Of a stretch of 64,000 nucleotides of DNA, positions 17,898 through 26,735 are shown piece by piece. Numbering within the stretch: the first letter of the stretch is position 1; the number at the start of each line of letters is the position of its first letter. The stretch covers positions 248,001-312,000 of the forward strand of contig PAPM01000039.1 of NCBI GenBank assembly GCA_002708905.1, read 5' to 3'. The DNA is from Pseudomonadales bacterium. Its GTDB lineage: Bacteria; Pseudomonadota; Gammaproteobacteria; Pseudomonadales; Ketobacteraceae. The notes under the pieces were generated by a model. That model was not told the origin of the DNA, ran no database searches, and saw only the letters and a list, made by a program, of their open reading frames with translations. The translations under genes and the position numbers were made by a program.

Positions 17898-19715
17898 TTA
17901 CAGGCGGATCTCCCCCCGCTGGATTTGCTGGAAATGATCCGGAGTCAGCGGCACATAGGCTTCCGCTTTGGGATCCAGCATAAACACCGGATCTGCCGAC
18001 AAATCCGGATCGAAACCTTCTTTTTTCAATTCCACCTTGCGGTTTTTGAACGTGCCCGTAATTTCGTGCTCATCCCGAACCCGTACAAACAAGGGTACCG
18101 CATAGGCGGGTAGAGACGACATCAACGTTTGCGCCAGCGACTTACCGTCGAATTCCTCAACGGAACCATGCAGGGTAATCGCCGCCATTCCGGCACGCCC
18201 ATCGGCATTGGGAACCTGCACGCCATACACTACGGCCTGCTCGATCTGATCCACATGTTTGAACGCCGCTTCCACTTCAGTGGTGGCCACATTCTCCCCC
18301 TTCCAACGGAAGGTATCGCCCAGGCGATCCACAAACTGGATATGTTTAAAGCCCTGGTCCCGCACCAGATCACCGGTGTTAAACCAGGTATCCCCATCCT
18401 TGAATACGTTGCGCAATAATTTCTTTTCACTGGCACTGGCGTCGGTATAACCATCAAACGGCGCCAGGCGGTTAATCTTGGTGATCAACAGGCCAACACC
18501 GCCGGTGGCCACCCGCCGCATTCGGCCATCGTCTCCCCGTACCGGCTGTTCTGTTTCCGGATCGCACTCCACCACTGCAAACGGCAGTGGGCAGAAGCCC
18601 GCGGTACAATCCACATCGAAACTGTTCACAAACGCCAGATTGCATTCACTGGCACCGTAGAATTCACACACCCGCTCAATCCCGAAGCGTTCCTTGAATT
18701 CCATCCAGATTTCAGGGCGCAGTCCATTGCCGATCACCACCCGCACCTTGTGCTGGCGATCCTGCGGTGAAGGCGCCTGATTTAACAGATAGCGGCACAG
18801 CTCTCCGATATAACAGAATGCGGTGGCATCGTGCTGCCGGACTTCATCCCAAAAACGGGAGACACTGAATTTTTTGGTGAGCGCAACGCAGGCACCGCTG
18901 GCCAGGGCTGAACCCCAACTAACAGTCAATGCGTTGTTGTGGTAGAGGGGCAAAGGCACATATATCGTATCTTCATGGGACATACGCGCGGTCAACAACC
19001 CCATTCCCGCACCGCCTTTCAACCAACGGCCGTGGGACATCACCGATGCTTTGGGCATGCCGGTGGTGCCGGAGGTAAATATGTAAAAGCAGGCTTGCTT
19101 GCTGAGAATCGTGCCGGTGGTTTCCGGGTTCACACTGGGCAGCATCCGGGTTTGGGTTTCCAGCTCCTCATAACCCAGGGGACACTGTTCAGGATCTTCC
19201 CCCAGCCACAGGTAGCGCAACGTCTGATTCTGCAGAGGGCTGTATTCCGTATTATCCAGGGCGGCAACGCTTTCCTGCCCCACCACCATGATTTTGGGCT
19301 TTATCAAACCCAGGCTGTGCACCAGCACTTCGTCGCGCTGGTTGTAGTTGATCATACCGGCGATGGCACCCAGCTTTACGGCCGCAGCGGTACAGGCCAG
19401 CATGGCAGGACGATTCTCCGACATGATAGCCACCACATCCCCCTCGCCGACACCCATCTGTTGGTAGAGGGCAGCGATTCGGTTTACCCAGCCGTTAAAA
19501 CCGGCATAGGTCCAGACCTTGTCTTCGAATTTGAGCGCGGGGCTCGCGGGGTGACGACGGGCCTGCTTTTCCAGCAGCAAACCGATGGACATTTTCTTGT
19601 CCGGACCGGCATTCAACATACTGCGCACGCCGGCGACAAAGGCCGGAGCATCGGGAACGGCACGTAAAATACCGGAGGTGATTTCTGATAGGCTGACTTG
19701 TTTATTCGCGTTCAT
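17898..19715 (-). CDS. FATP-type long-chain acyl-CoA synthetase
   Basis: A 605-residue ANL-superfamily enzyme that activates fatty acids to acyl-CoA with ATP. The AMP-binding P-loop reads YIFTSGTTGMPKASVMSH. A later FRWKGENVATTEVEAAF segment is the hinge and acyl-CoA region, and the C-terminus ends in the FATP-like NRKVELKKEGFDP segment. Its overall form (ARRHPASPALKFED, then VAIMSENRPAMLA) resembles the very-long-chain/FATP branch more than FadD. The start at 19715 (ATG, MNANKQVSL) is preferred over an upstream TTG at 19757, though the TTG has a somewhat better AGGT site. It lies downstream of pqiB, 101 bases away on the same strand. Co-transcription is possible but unproven. Confidence 0.88.
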   Translation of the reverse strand: MNANKQVSLSEITSGILRAVPDAPAFVAGVRSMLNAGPDKKMSIGLLLEKQARRHPASPALKFEDKVWTYAGFNGWVNRIAALYQQMGVGEGDVVAIMSENRPAMLACTAAAVKLGAIAGMINYNQRDEVLVHSLGLIKPKIMVVGQESVAALDNTEYSPLQNQTLRYLWLGEDPEQCPLGYEELETQTRMLPSVNPETTGTILSKQACFYIFTSGTTGMPKASVMSHGRWLKGGAGMGLLTARMSHEDTIYVPLPLYHNNALTVSWGSALASGACVALTKKFSVSRFWDEVRQHDATAFCYIGELCRYLLNQAPSPQDRQHKVRVVIGNGLRPEIWMEFKERFGIERVCEFYGASECNLAFVNSFDVDCTAGFCPLPFAVVECDPETEQPVRGDDGRMRRVATGGVGLLITKINRLAPFDGYTDASASEKKLLRNVFKDGDTWFNTGDLVRDQGFKHIQFVDRLGDTFRWKGENVATTEVEAAFKHVDQIEQAVVYGVQVPNADGRAGMAAITLHGSVEEFDGKSLAQTLMSSLPAYAVPLFVRVRDEHEITGTFKNRKVELKKEGFDPDLSADPVFMLDPKAEAYVPLTPDHFQQIQRGEIRL

Positions 19716-19816
19716 GAGGGCTGTAATTGTTATCCTGTTTGCCGCACATGATCGCAAACTTACCTGCTATAGGCCAGACTGAGCAGTCCCGCTCAAGCGC
19801 CTCCAGGGTCAATCCG

Positions 19817-22120
19817 TTATTTCAGCGAAATTCTGGGCTTCCACCGCAGCCACTCCTCATTGGCTTCGCTGTAGAGCGTAAAGACTTCACCGTTTTGCAC
19901 CGGGGCCGTGCTTTGCCGGGTTTCCGGTGTGGCAAAGGAAATACCGCCGGCGAGAATGGATTCCAGGGACTCGGTCTTGATACTGGCACCACTGAATAAT
20001 CCCACATCGATGTTCACCCCGCTGGCATTCCAGAAGCGGGTGCCGGGTCGGACCAGGACATCATAAGGCGGTTCAATGTTCACATAGACCAGTACCTCAT
20101 CCGCCATAGGCCCCAGCTCATAACCGGTCACACTGCCCACCACAATATCGCGATAATAGACCCGCAACCCTTCCCGAATGGACGCCAGGCGTGGCGATTT
20201 CAATACCACATTCAGGCCCGTGCCGGGTTTGACTACCGGTGCCGGCGCCGACAACGCCACGAAATCATAGCGGGCATCTCCGTCACCCGGCTGCACTTCC
20301 AGATACTGGCCCTTCAGCAGGGTATCCAGATTGGAGGCCCCGGTAATACCGATGGTGGGATGCACCAGCCAGAACTGGCTGCCCTGTACAGCAAACTTGC
20401 GGGGATACTTGCGTATCAGGGCATGCGCCGTCACGCCGCTGAGGTCCGGGTTCAATTCAATACGCTTTACTTCACCAACGGTGAATCCCTGGTATTTGAT
20501 GAGAGTGCCCTCTTCCAACCCCTGGCTACCGGGCAAACGAATACGGACGGCAACCCCATTCTCCCGGGCCAGATCGTAGTCATCGTACAGATTGAAAACA
20601 TGGCCGTTGCGGATCTTTTTACCGCTGCCCTGATCCGGATTATAAAAAGCAATGCCCCCCTGCACGATACTGGTCAGCGATTCCGCCCGCACCTTCAGGT
20701 TGGTAATGGAACCAGACACGGCGATGCCGCTGGCTTTCCAGAAGCGGGAATGGTCGTTCACCAGCGCAGCGTATTCGGGCTCAATGGTGATGTCAGCGAT
20801 AACACTGTTGCGGGATCTGGAAAGCGAGACCGCCTGCACTTCACCCACCTGCACCTGACGATACAGCACCGGTGTGCCCCGGCTTACCGAACTGAGTTCC
20901 GCGCTTTCCAGTTTCAGGTGCAAGCCCGGGCGGCTGTAATCCACCTTGGGCGCCTCTTTGAGGGCGGTGAAGCTGCGGCTGGGTTCCGCCTTGTCAGCCT
21001 TTTTCATTTCCATGGCAATCTGATTACCCGTAATCAGGGTTTCCAGGGCACTGACCCCTTTCAGGCTGACCTCCGGCTTGACCAACCAAAAGCGGGTCGC
21101 CGTGGTGAGATAGGGTTCCGCCTCCGGATGAAAACTCACTTCCGCCGTCACCGAAGCATCGTCTTCGCTGAACTCCACCGACTGCACCAGACCCACTTCA
21201 AAACCTTTGAACATCACCTTGGTTTTACCGGGCTCCAGGCTCTCAGGCGGGCGGAAAGTAATGGTTGCCTGCACGCCCCTCTGGGCGGCCTCATAATCTG
21301 AATAGAGGGTAAAGGTGTCTTCATTATCGGCGGGCGGGTTATTTTCGGAGAGCGCAGGCGTATCAAAGGTAATGCCCCCCTGCACCACCGACAACAGGGA
21401 TTCGGTCTGCACTTTCACTCCACTCAGGTCCGCGCTCGCCGTGATGCCGCTGACGTTCCAGAAGCGACTCTGTTTGCTCACCAGACCAGCGTATTCCGGC
21501 TTGATGTGGATACGGATACTGACCTGATCTTCTTTTGGTTTTAACTGGTACTGGGTCACTGACCCCACCACAATCTTTTTGAATAACACCGGCGCATCAA
21601 CATGCAACGACCCCAGATCACTGGCCAGTAACTCCAGATGCAAGCCGGGCACCTGAATATCCAGCGGCGGTGGCTCGCTGAGGGCTTTGAACAGGGTGGA
21701 TTTTTTACCGGTCAGTCCCACCTTCACGCCGATGTAATTGCCGGTGACGATGGTTTCCAGACCGGTAACGCCGCTTAAACTGATTTCCGGCTTGACCAGC
21801 CAGAACTGGGTGCTCTCCCGCAACAGCGGTTCCGCCCGCCGATCAATTTCCACTGTGGCAATGACCCCTTCAAGATCGGTGGTATCCAGGCGAATATCGG
21901 TCACCACACCGGCCGTAATGCCCTCGTAAATCACCTTGGTCTTGCCTACTTCCATGCCGGTACCGCTGGGAAAGTCGATGGTAATTTCGATGGGGGATTC
22001 AATCAGGGATTTCACCAATAACCAGCCACCGATCACCACGGCGATCATGGGCAGAAGCCAGATAATGGATATCGACCTGGATTCCTTTACCAGTGCTTCG
22101 TGGTATTCCTGATCAGTCAT
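19817..22120 (-). CDS. pqiB: PqiB-like MCE protein with six MCE domains
   Basis: A 767-residue envelope lipid-transport protein. A short cytoplasmic N-terminus is followed by one membrane helix at about 16-38 (SISIIWLLPMIAVVIGGWLL). Six MCE/MlaD domains follow, starting near residues 43, 156, 280, 398, 523 and 637; each has a hydrophobic strand followed by a G-x-V-x-x-x-x-L turn such as ITAGVVTDIRL. E. coli PqiB has three and LetB (YebT) has seven, so this one is intermediate. Such proteins form stacked hexameric rings or tubes that carry lipids across the periplasm. It overlaps the upstream PqiA-like gene by eight bases, which fits a PqiA/LetA-PqiB/LetB pair. Confidence 0.93.
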   Translation of the reverse strand: MTDQEYHEALVKESRSISIIWLLPMIAVVIGGWLLVKSLIESPIEITIDFPSGTGMEVGKTKVIYEGITAGVVTDIRLDTTDLEGVIATVEIDRRAEPLLRESTQFWLVKPEISLSGVTGLETIVTGNYIGVKVGLTGKKSTLFKALSEPPPLDIQVPGLHLELLASDLGSLHVDAPVLFKKIVVGSVTQYQLKPKEDQVSIRIHIKPEYAGLVSKQSRFWNVSGITASADLSGVKVQTESLLSVVQGGITFDTPALSENNPPADNEDTFTLYSDYEAAQRGVQATITFRPPESLEPGKTKVMFKGFEVGLVQSVEFSEDDASVTAEVSFHPEAEPYLTTATRFWLVKPEVSLKGVSALETLITGNQIAMEMKKADKAEPSRSFTALKEAPKVDYSRPGLHLKLESAELSSVSRGTPVLYRQVQVGEVQAVSLSRSRNSVIADITIEPEYAALVNDHSRFWKASGIAVSGSITNLKVRAESLTSIVQGGIAFYNPDQGSGKKIRNGHVFNLYDDYDLARENGVAVRIRLPGSQGLEEGTLIKYQGFTVGEVKRIELNPDLSGVTAHALIRKYPRKFAVQGSQFWLVHPTIGITGASNLDTLLKGQYLEVQPGDGDARYDFVALSAPAPVVKPGTGLNVVLKSPRLASIREGLRVYYRDIVVGSVTGYELGPMADEVLVYVNIEPPYDVLVRPGTRFWNASGVNIDVGLFSGASIKTESLESILAGGISFATPETRQSTAPVQNGEVFTLYSEANEEWLRWKPRISLK

Positions 22121-22727
22121 TCGATTCTTCCTGCAAATCCCAAACTAAACGCGGGTCAAAACTCATGGCCGCAAACATGGTGAGGACAACCACCGTGGCA
22201 AAAGCGGTGGCGCCGGGTCCTGCGGTGACCTGGGCTACGGTGCCCAGATCCACCATGGTGACCAAAATGGAGATCATAAACAAATCCAGCATGGACCAGG
22301 CCCCCACCACCTCAATGATGCGGTATAACACCGTGCACTCGGTTTTACTGAGCGACCATTTAAAGTGTACCGTAAACAGCAGCAACATAATGCCCAACAG
22401 CTTCAGTATAGGCACCACTATACTGGCGACGAAAACCAGGATGGCAATGGGAACCATGCCCTCTTCCGCCAACTGGATCACGCCGGAAATGATGGTATCC
22501 GGCTCCCCTTCACCAAAATAAATGACGGTCATAATGGGATAGATATTGGCCGGGAACAGCGCAATCCAGGCGGTAATGACAAAGGCCCAGGTACGGGCAA
22601 CACTATCGGGTATACGGGCATGCAATGCAGCGCCGCAACGGGGACAGACACCCCGGCCTCTGGGAGCTTTTACCAGCAGATGACAGTCCCGACACAAAAC
22701 AAGACCTTCAGCGCGGGCGGTTTTCAT
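22113..22727 (-). CDS. pqiA: PqiA-like inner-membrane protein (second half-gene)
   Basis: A 204-residue protein matching one half of PqiA/LetA: an N-terminal zinc-ribbon (CRDCHLL, then CPRCGAAL) followed by about four membrane helices with the AWIALFPANIYPIMTV segment. The ATG at 22727 follows a G-rich site; a GTG at 22739 in frame is the alternative. PqiA/LetA partners the MCE protein and probably loads lipids into it. The gene overlaps its sister PqiA-like gene by 20 bases and pqiB by eight. In E. coli the two halves are fused in one polypeptide of about 420 residues. Confidence 0.9.
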   Translation of the reverse strand: MKTARAEGLVLCRDCHLLVKAPRGRGVCPRCGAALHARIPDSVARTWAFVITAWIALFPANIYPIMTVIYFGEGEPDTIISGVIQLAEEGMVPIAILVFVASIVVPILKLLGIMLLLFTVHFKWSLSKTECTVLYRIIEVVGAWSMLDLFMISILVTMVDLGTVAQVTAGPGATAFATVVVLTMFAAMSFDPRLVWDLQEESND

Positions 22728-23346
22728 GCAAGCCCCCACGGTAACGCCCGACGTTTTCCCAAATACTGTGGGTGTCGAACATGACGGTATTCAAGGTGGT
22801 CGCCAGCAGCATACCGGTAAAGCAGATCATGCCGATCCCCATATGCACCTGACCGGAATCAATCATTTTCACGTAGGCCACCAGGATACCAAGCATATAA
22901 ACTTCCAGCATGGCCCACCTGCGAATACGGCTCTGGATTTTCAGCAGCGTGATCAGCAGCCCACCGTAACGCCGGGCCTGGGATAACAGGCAGATCAGCA
23001 GCACCAGCAGGTTTTCCAGCATGGGCGCCAGGATGCTGCAAAACAGCACCAGCAACGCCATCCACCAGAAGCCGGCCTGGAACAGATGCAGCACCCCTTT
23101 GACCATGGTATCCACCGTATCCAGCCCCAGCATATTGAAGGTCATGATAGGCATGAAAAAAGCGGGCACCATCAGGGTGAGGGAAGTAAGACTTAATGCC
23201 AGTCCGCGATTAACAGGATCACGGACTGGTTTGCGCAGGGTGCAGTTGCAGCGGGGACACACCAGTTTCTTGCCCGCCGGCAGCGCAACGTCGGCCAGCA
23301 GGGCATCGCATTCATGACAGGCAATGTGAGGCTGGCCGTACAACAT
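22708..23346 (-). CDS. pqiA: PqiA-like inner-membrane protein (first half-gene)
   Basis: A 212-residue paralogue of the next gene with the same plan: a zinc-ribbon (CHECDALL, then CPRCNCTL), then about four membrane helices including VPAFFMPIMTFNMLG. Together the two genes correspond to the duplicated halves of full-length PqiA. It starts nine bases after the DUF1330-like gene, so the order DUF1330-pqiA1-pqiA2-pqiB suggests one operon. The expected function is inner-membrane partner of the MCE tunnel. Confidence 0.9.
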   Translation of the reverse strand: MLYGQPHIACHECDALLADVALPAGKKLVCPRCNCTLRKPVRDPVNRGLALSLTSLTLMVPAFFMPIMTFNMLGLDTVDTMVKGVLHLFQAGFWWMALLVLFCSILAPMLENLLVLLICLLSQARRYGGLLITLLKIQSRIRRWAMLEVYMLGILVAYVKMIDSGQVHMGIGMICFTGMLLATTLNTVMFDTHSIWENVGRYRGGLHENRPR

Positions 23347-23355
23347 GCCAGCGGA

Positions 23356-23772
23356 TCAGGCGCCCGCTTCCAGCATGGGAATCAGACGGGCTTCTGCCAG
23401 CGCCGCGGTGCGATGCCGGGCCAGCTGCTGGTATTCCGGATTCATCACCATGCTGACAAAGGCCTCAATGGAGGGATAGCGCACCAGCAGCACCTCATCC
23501 CACTTTTCATCCGCCGGTGCCACCAGGGGCGCCTGGGCTGCCCCCATAAAAATGACCTGACCACCGCAACCCGCCACATGTTTGATCGCCAGTTTGCTGT
23601 AACGGGCATAGGCCTCCCGCCCTGAGCAAGGTACACTGCTTTCTTCGCTGTCCGCCTCGTAAGCGGCCTGGTCACGAAAGGCCAGCAGGTTCAGCATCAC
23701 CACAGGTTTATCCTTGGGCAGGGTTTTCAGCGCTTCAGAAAACGCACCCGGATCCGGATCAATCGGTTTCAT
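23356..23772 (-). CDS. DUF1330-like ferredoxin-fold protein
   Basis: A 138-residue soluble protein. VVMLNLLAFRDQAAY, VIFMGAAQAPLVAP, WDEVLLVRYPSIEAFVSMV and the closing PEYQQLARHRTAALAEARLIPM segment match the DUF1330 dimeric alpha-beta barrel family, whose members have no settled function. It starts 26 bases after the upstream lipoprotein gene and ends nine bases before the first pqiA half-gene, so it probably belongs to that transcript. Confidence 0.75.
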   Translation of the reverse strand: MKPIDPDPGAFSEALKTLPKDKPVVMLNLLAFRDQAAYEADSEESSVPCSGREAYARYSKLAIKHVAGCGGQVIFMGAAQAPLVAPADEKWDEVLLVRYPSIEAFVSMVMNPEYQQLARHRTAALAEARLIPMLEAGA

Positions 23773-23798
23773 AGCTTCTCACTTGTTTGTCTAACGGT

Positions 23799-24158
23799 TC
23801 ATTTGACTTTGACAGCCACGCCAGAGGCTTCGATGTGGCCAAAGCTGATGACATCGAATTCTTCAACATAGGTTACGTGAATCACGGCAGTGGCTCCCAT
23901 TTGCCGGGCTTTTTGCATCAGCCCGAGGCGAGCATGCCGCTGAGTCGGCTTTTCCCCAAACATGGATACGGGCCGAATGACCACTTCAAGGGGGCCAATT
24001 TCCTCGTAGGGCACGTCCAGGTCGCCCTCCGTCACGGTAACCGGGTAATCCCCAATCTCGCGGTCCTCACTGGCAGGCGCCACGTTTGAGGTCATGCGGT
24101 ATCCGGCACATCCACTCAACAAGACCAGCACACAACTGGCAACAATCAGTCTCTTCAT
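23799..24158 (-). CDS. Small lipoprotein with a YbjQ-like C-terminal domain
   Basis: A 119-residue protein with a clear type II signal: the lipobox LLSGC places the lipidated Cys at residue 18. The mature part ends with HARLGLMQKARQMGATAVIHV and a short hydrophobic strand, which resembles the YbjQ/DUF74 fold (helix, then GA-x-A-hydrophobic strand). No aspartate follows the Ala-Thr-Ala at position +2, so inner-membrane retention is not predicted and outer-membrane sorting is likely. It is the first gene of the apparent lipoprotein-DUF1330-pqiA-pqiA-pqiB operon. Function unknown. It is not PqiC, which is larger. Confidence 0.7.
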   Translation of the reverse strand: MKRLIVASCVLVLLSGCAGYRMTSNVAPASEDREIGDYPVTVTEGDLDVPYEEIGPLEVVIRPVSMFGEKPTQRHARLGLMQKARQMGATAVIHVTYVEEFDVISFGHIEASGVAVKVK

Positions 24159-24368
24159 AGGAAAACAGTCCGTATATCAACAAGTTGGTTATTTTTTTCG
24201 GGCTGCATTAAGCGAACTTCATCAGACAGGTAACTTACCACAATTTTGGCCGCAAAAAGCACATCGACCGGGCAAATACCCGCAATCACCAATGGTGATG
24301 TGCAATCGCACCGGCCTCTACAGTATGCTAAACACCGGATCAAGACAGCAGCAGTAAAGGAGGAAGGG

Positions 24369-24572
24369 ATGCCCTACGTAAATATTAAAATCACCGATGA
24401 ACAGGTAACCAGCGAACAGAAACAGAAGCTCATTGCGGGCGTAACCGAGCTCCTCCAAACGGTGCTTAACAAAAACCCAAACACCACGGTCGTAGTCATA
24501 GATGAAGTCTCTACCGACAACTGGGGCATTGGTGGTGAACAGGTCACGGTTCGCCGCAAACGAGGGCAGTGA
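24369..24572 (+). CDS. 4-oxalocrotonate tautomerase family protein
   Basis: A 67-residue tautomerase-superfamily protein. The start at 24369 gives MPYVNIKITDEQVTSEQK, so removal of Met exposes the catalytic Pro1. The ribosome site AAAGGAGGAAGG immediately upstream is very strong and fixes this start. The basic R residues and the IDEVSTDNWGIGG segment fit the 4-OT/DmpI family, which forms hexamers and acts on enol/keto acids from aromatic breakdown. It is monocistronic and convergent with the GNAT gene six bases on. The substrate is unknown. Confidence 0.88.
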   Translation: MPYVNIKITDEQVTSEQKQKLIAGVTELLQTVLNKNPNTTVVVIDEVSTDNWGIGGEQVTVRRKRGQ

Positions 24573-24578
24573 CCCTGG

Positions 24579-25088
24579 TTACAGGTTTTTTTCCAGGACG
24601 GTAAGGCTGATGTCGGCAATTTTCGGTTTACCCACGTTTTGATCAACCGGATAGGGCAGCATCTCACCGGTGCGCACATACCCCCGACGCTCATAAAAAT
24701 GAATCAGGTCCGTGTTCTGGCTTACCACACAAACTTGGTAACGATTGCCGTAAGGCTGCGCATGGCTCTCCGCATAACTCAGTAACCTGGAGCCAAAGCC
24801 CATACCCTGTAAATCGGGCGCCACTGCAAATGTACCGAACTCCACCACGCTGAGGTGCTGCTTGATCGCGATGCAACTCACCGCGATGGTATCGTCGTAA
24901 CCTACAATCAGTTCGCTGTCAGGATGCTCTATCAGGCTGATCAGTGATTCTCTGTCGATACGATCCCCTGATACCAGATGGTGCTCGCTGGTCCAACGGC
25001 CGGCACCGGTTGTCCCCCGGTAAGCCCCGTTGATCAAAGAGAGAATCCGATCCAGGCCTTCAAGATTATATTGAATACAGAACTGCAC
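24579..25088 (-). CDS. GNAT-family N-acetyltransferase
   Basis: A 169-residue acyltransferase. The acetyl-CoA motif A reads VAPDLQGMGFGSRLLSYAE, followed by an FYERRGYVRTGE motif B. The N-terminus (LSLINGAYRG, then ISLIEHPDSELIVGYDD) is typical of the family. The start is GTG at 25088 with AGGT eight bases upstream; no ATG is available nearby. The substrate cannot be predicted from the sequence. It is a separate transcription unit from the convergent tautomerase gene. Confidence 0.88.
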   Translation of the reverse strand: MQFCIQYNLEGLDRILSLINGAYRGTTGAGRWTSEHHLVSGDRIDRESLISLIEHPDSELIVGYDDTIAVSCIAIKQHLSVVEFGTFAVAPDLQGMGFGSRLLSYAESHAQPYGNRYQVCVVSQNTDLIHFYERRGYVRTGEMLPYPVDQNVGKPKIADISLTVLEKNL

Positions 25089-25149
25089 AGATGTGCACCT
25101 ATCTTAAAAAAATGTAGAACAATTTCTAACAGCCCAGAGGTAGCGTCAG

Positions 25150-25569
25150 TCAAGGCAAACCGTCCAACTGCGGCAGCGTCTCCAGCGCCTCGTCCCATGC
25201 CGCCTTGCTGGCCATATACAAATGGGCGTCGGGGCGTTGGGATATCGCGCTATCCAGGCTGCCAGCGGGAACCACCAATAACTTTCCCTCCATCTGCATG
25301 CCCGGTAACGCAGAACCACAGGTCACACAGAAACTGCGACTGTGACGGGTGGCAGGCAAGCAAAACGTCCTGACATTATCTTCACCGGAAAGCCATTTCA
25401 ACGTGGCTGAAGTTGAAAACAAATTGGCACCGTGGGCAGAGCCGGTATCCTTTTGGCAGTACCGGCAATGGCAGAGAAAAAAACGCTCGAACGCGCCATG
25501 GATTTCATACCGTACTGTGCCACACAAACAGGAGCCATGGGCATCAGAGCTGGCAATACTTTCGGACAT
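25150..25569 (-). CDS. GFA (CENP-V/GFA) domain zinc protein
   Basis: A 139-residue protein with the zinc-ligand pattern of the glutathione-dependent formaldehyde-activating family: GSCLCGTVRYE, then CHCRYCQKDTGS, then FCVTCGSAL. Most relatives are of unproven substrate, so formaldehyde or glutathione chemistry should not be assumed. A strong GAAGGAGA site precedes the ATG. It begins four bases after the sterol-desaturase-like gene, so the two are likely co-transcribed. Confidence 0.87.
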   Translation of the reverse strand: MSESIASSDAHGSCLCGTVRYEIHGAFERFFLCHCRYCQKDTGSAHGANLFSTSATLKWLSGEDNVRTFCLPATRHSRSFCVTCGSALPGMQMEGKLLVVPAGSLDSAISQRPDAHLYMASKAAWDEALETLPQLDGLP

Positions 25570-25572
25570 AGG

Positions 25573-26730
25573 TTAAATCTCCTTCCAGCGTTCCCGATTC
25601 GCTGTGATGGGGTATAGCGTCTGCCCAAGCACTGTTCTTGGCAGAGGCACGGTTGTACCGTAATCCGCCGGCCAATGATCACCGGGCAAATGGTAGGTTC
25701 CAAACATCCGGTCGAAAATCACCGTATGTGCGGAGTAATTGGTATCGATCGCTGGCTTTTCAGAGCTGTGATGCCAATGATGAAACTGTGGTGTTACCAG
25801 CAGGTATTTCAACGGGCCAAAAGGAATGGATAGATTGCAATGAATCAATACGGCTTGCAACGCTGCAAACGTAACGTAAATATTCAAAGCGGCCTCATCG
25901 GCGCCCAACAGATAGAGAGGGATCATCACCATGGCCCGCTCGGAGAACACCTGCACAAAATGTCCACGGGAACCGGCCAGCCAATCCAGATCCTCAATGG
26001 AATGATGCACCGCATGAATGGGCCACAGTGTTTTTATTTCATGGTAGGCACGGTGCTCCCAATACAGCACAAAGTCTGCACACAACACAATGAGCACAAC
26101 CTGCAGCAAGACCGGCATGGACTGAATGCTGCTTTGCACTGCCGGGCTGATGGCCCAGTCAAAATGACTGGCATGGTAGTTGGCAAAAATCAGGATGGCG
26201 GAAATAGCCAGATGGTTAAAACAAAAATAAAAGAGATCTACATCCCACGCGGGCCTCAGGATCAGTTGATCCCGGTACTTGGGAAACAGTTTTTCCAGCG
26301 TCATAAAAATGATCGCAGAGCCGAGAAAAGCAAGAATAAGCCAGTCCACACCGAGGGAAAGCTCCCTTGGCTCCACTGGTCCAACCGGGATGCTGTAGCC
26401 ACCAAACGCGAATGCGACCAAGGTCAACCCGATCCCGAGCAAACCGTATTTTTTGTAGATCGCCCGATTGAGCACAAACGTCAGAAAGCCAAACAACAGT
26501 GAGGCATACATCCCGTACTTTAATACATGCTGCAGCTGTGCAGCATCATACGCCTTACGCAGTTCCGTAGTGGTCAGGTATGAGGGGTAAAGATACGCAA
26601 GCACCGCCAGTACACTGAGCACACCCAGTGTAACCGACAGATAGCCGCTGATACGGCCTTCACCCAGGCGGAATTCCTTGGCAGGGTTCTTTTCAACTTC
26701 CCGGTGTTTGTATTGGTATTCTTCTTTCAT
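25573..26730 (-). CDS. Sterol desaturase/fatty acid hydroxylase family protein
   Basis: A 385-residue integral membrane di-iron oxygenase. Several membrane helices in the N-terminal half are followed by the histidine boxes EHRAYH, HAVHH and QFHHWHH, which bind the two irons. The AILIFANYHASHFDW and SRGHFVQVFSERAMVM segments fit the family. The substrate, a sterol, hopanoid or fatty lipid, cannot be told. The gene lies six bases downstream of the YqiA-like esterase gene and four bases upstream of the GFA gene, forming a small operon. Confidence 0.88.
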   Translation of the reverse strand: MKEEYQYKHREVEKNPAKEFRLGEGRISGYLSVTLGVLSVLAVLAYLYPSYLTTTELRKAYDAAQLQHVLKYGMYASLLFGFLTFVLNRAIYKKYGLLGIGLTLVAFAFGGYSIPVGPVEPRELSLGVDWLILAFLGSAIIFMTLEKLFPKYRDQLILRPAWDVDLFYFCFNHLAISAILIFANYHASHFDWAISPAVQSSIQSMPVLLQVVLIVLCADFVLYWEHRAYHEIKTLWPIHAVHHSIEDLDWLAGSRGHFVQVFSERAMVMIPLYLLGADEAALNIYVTFAALQAVLIHCNLSIPFGPLKYLLVTPQFHHWHHSSEKPAIDTNYSAHTVIFDRMFGTYHLPGDHWPADYGTTVPLPRTVLGQTLYPITANRERWKEI

Positions 26731-26735
26731 ACTAA

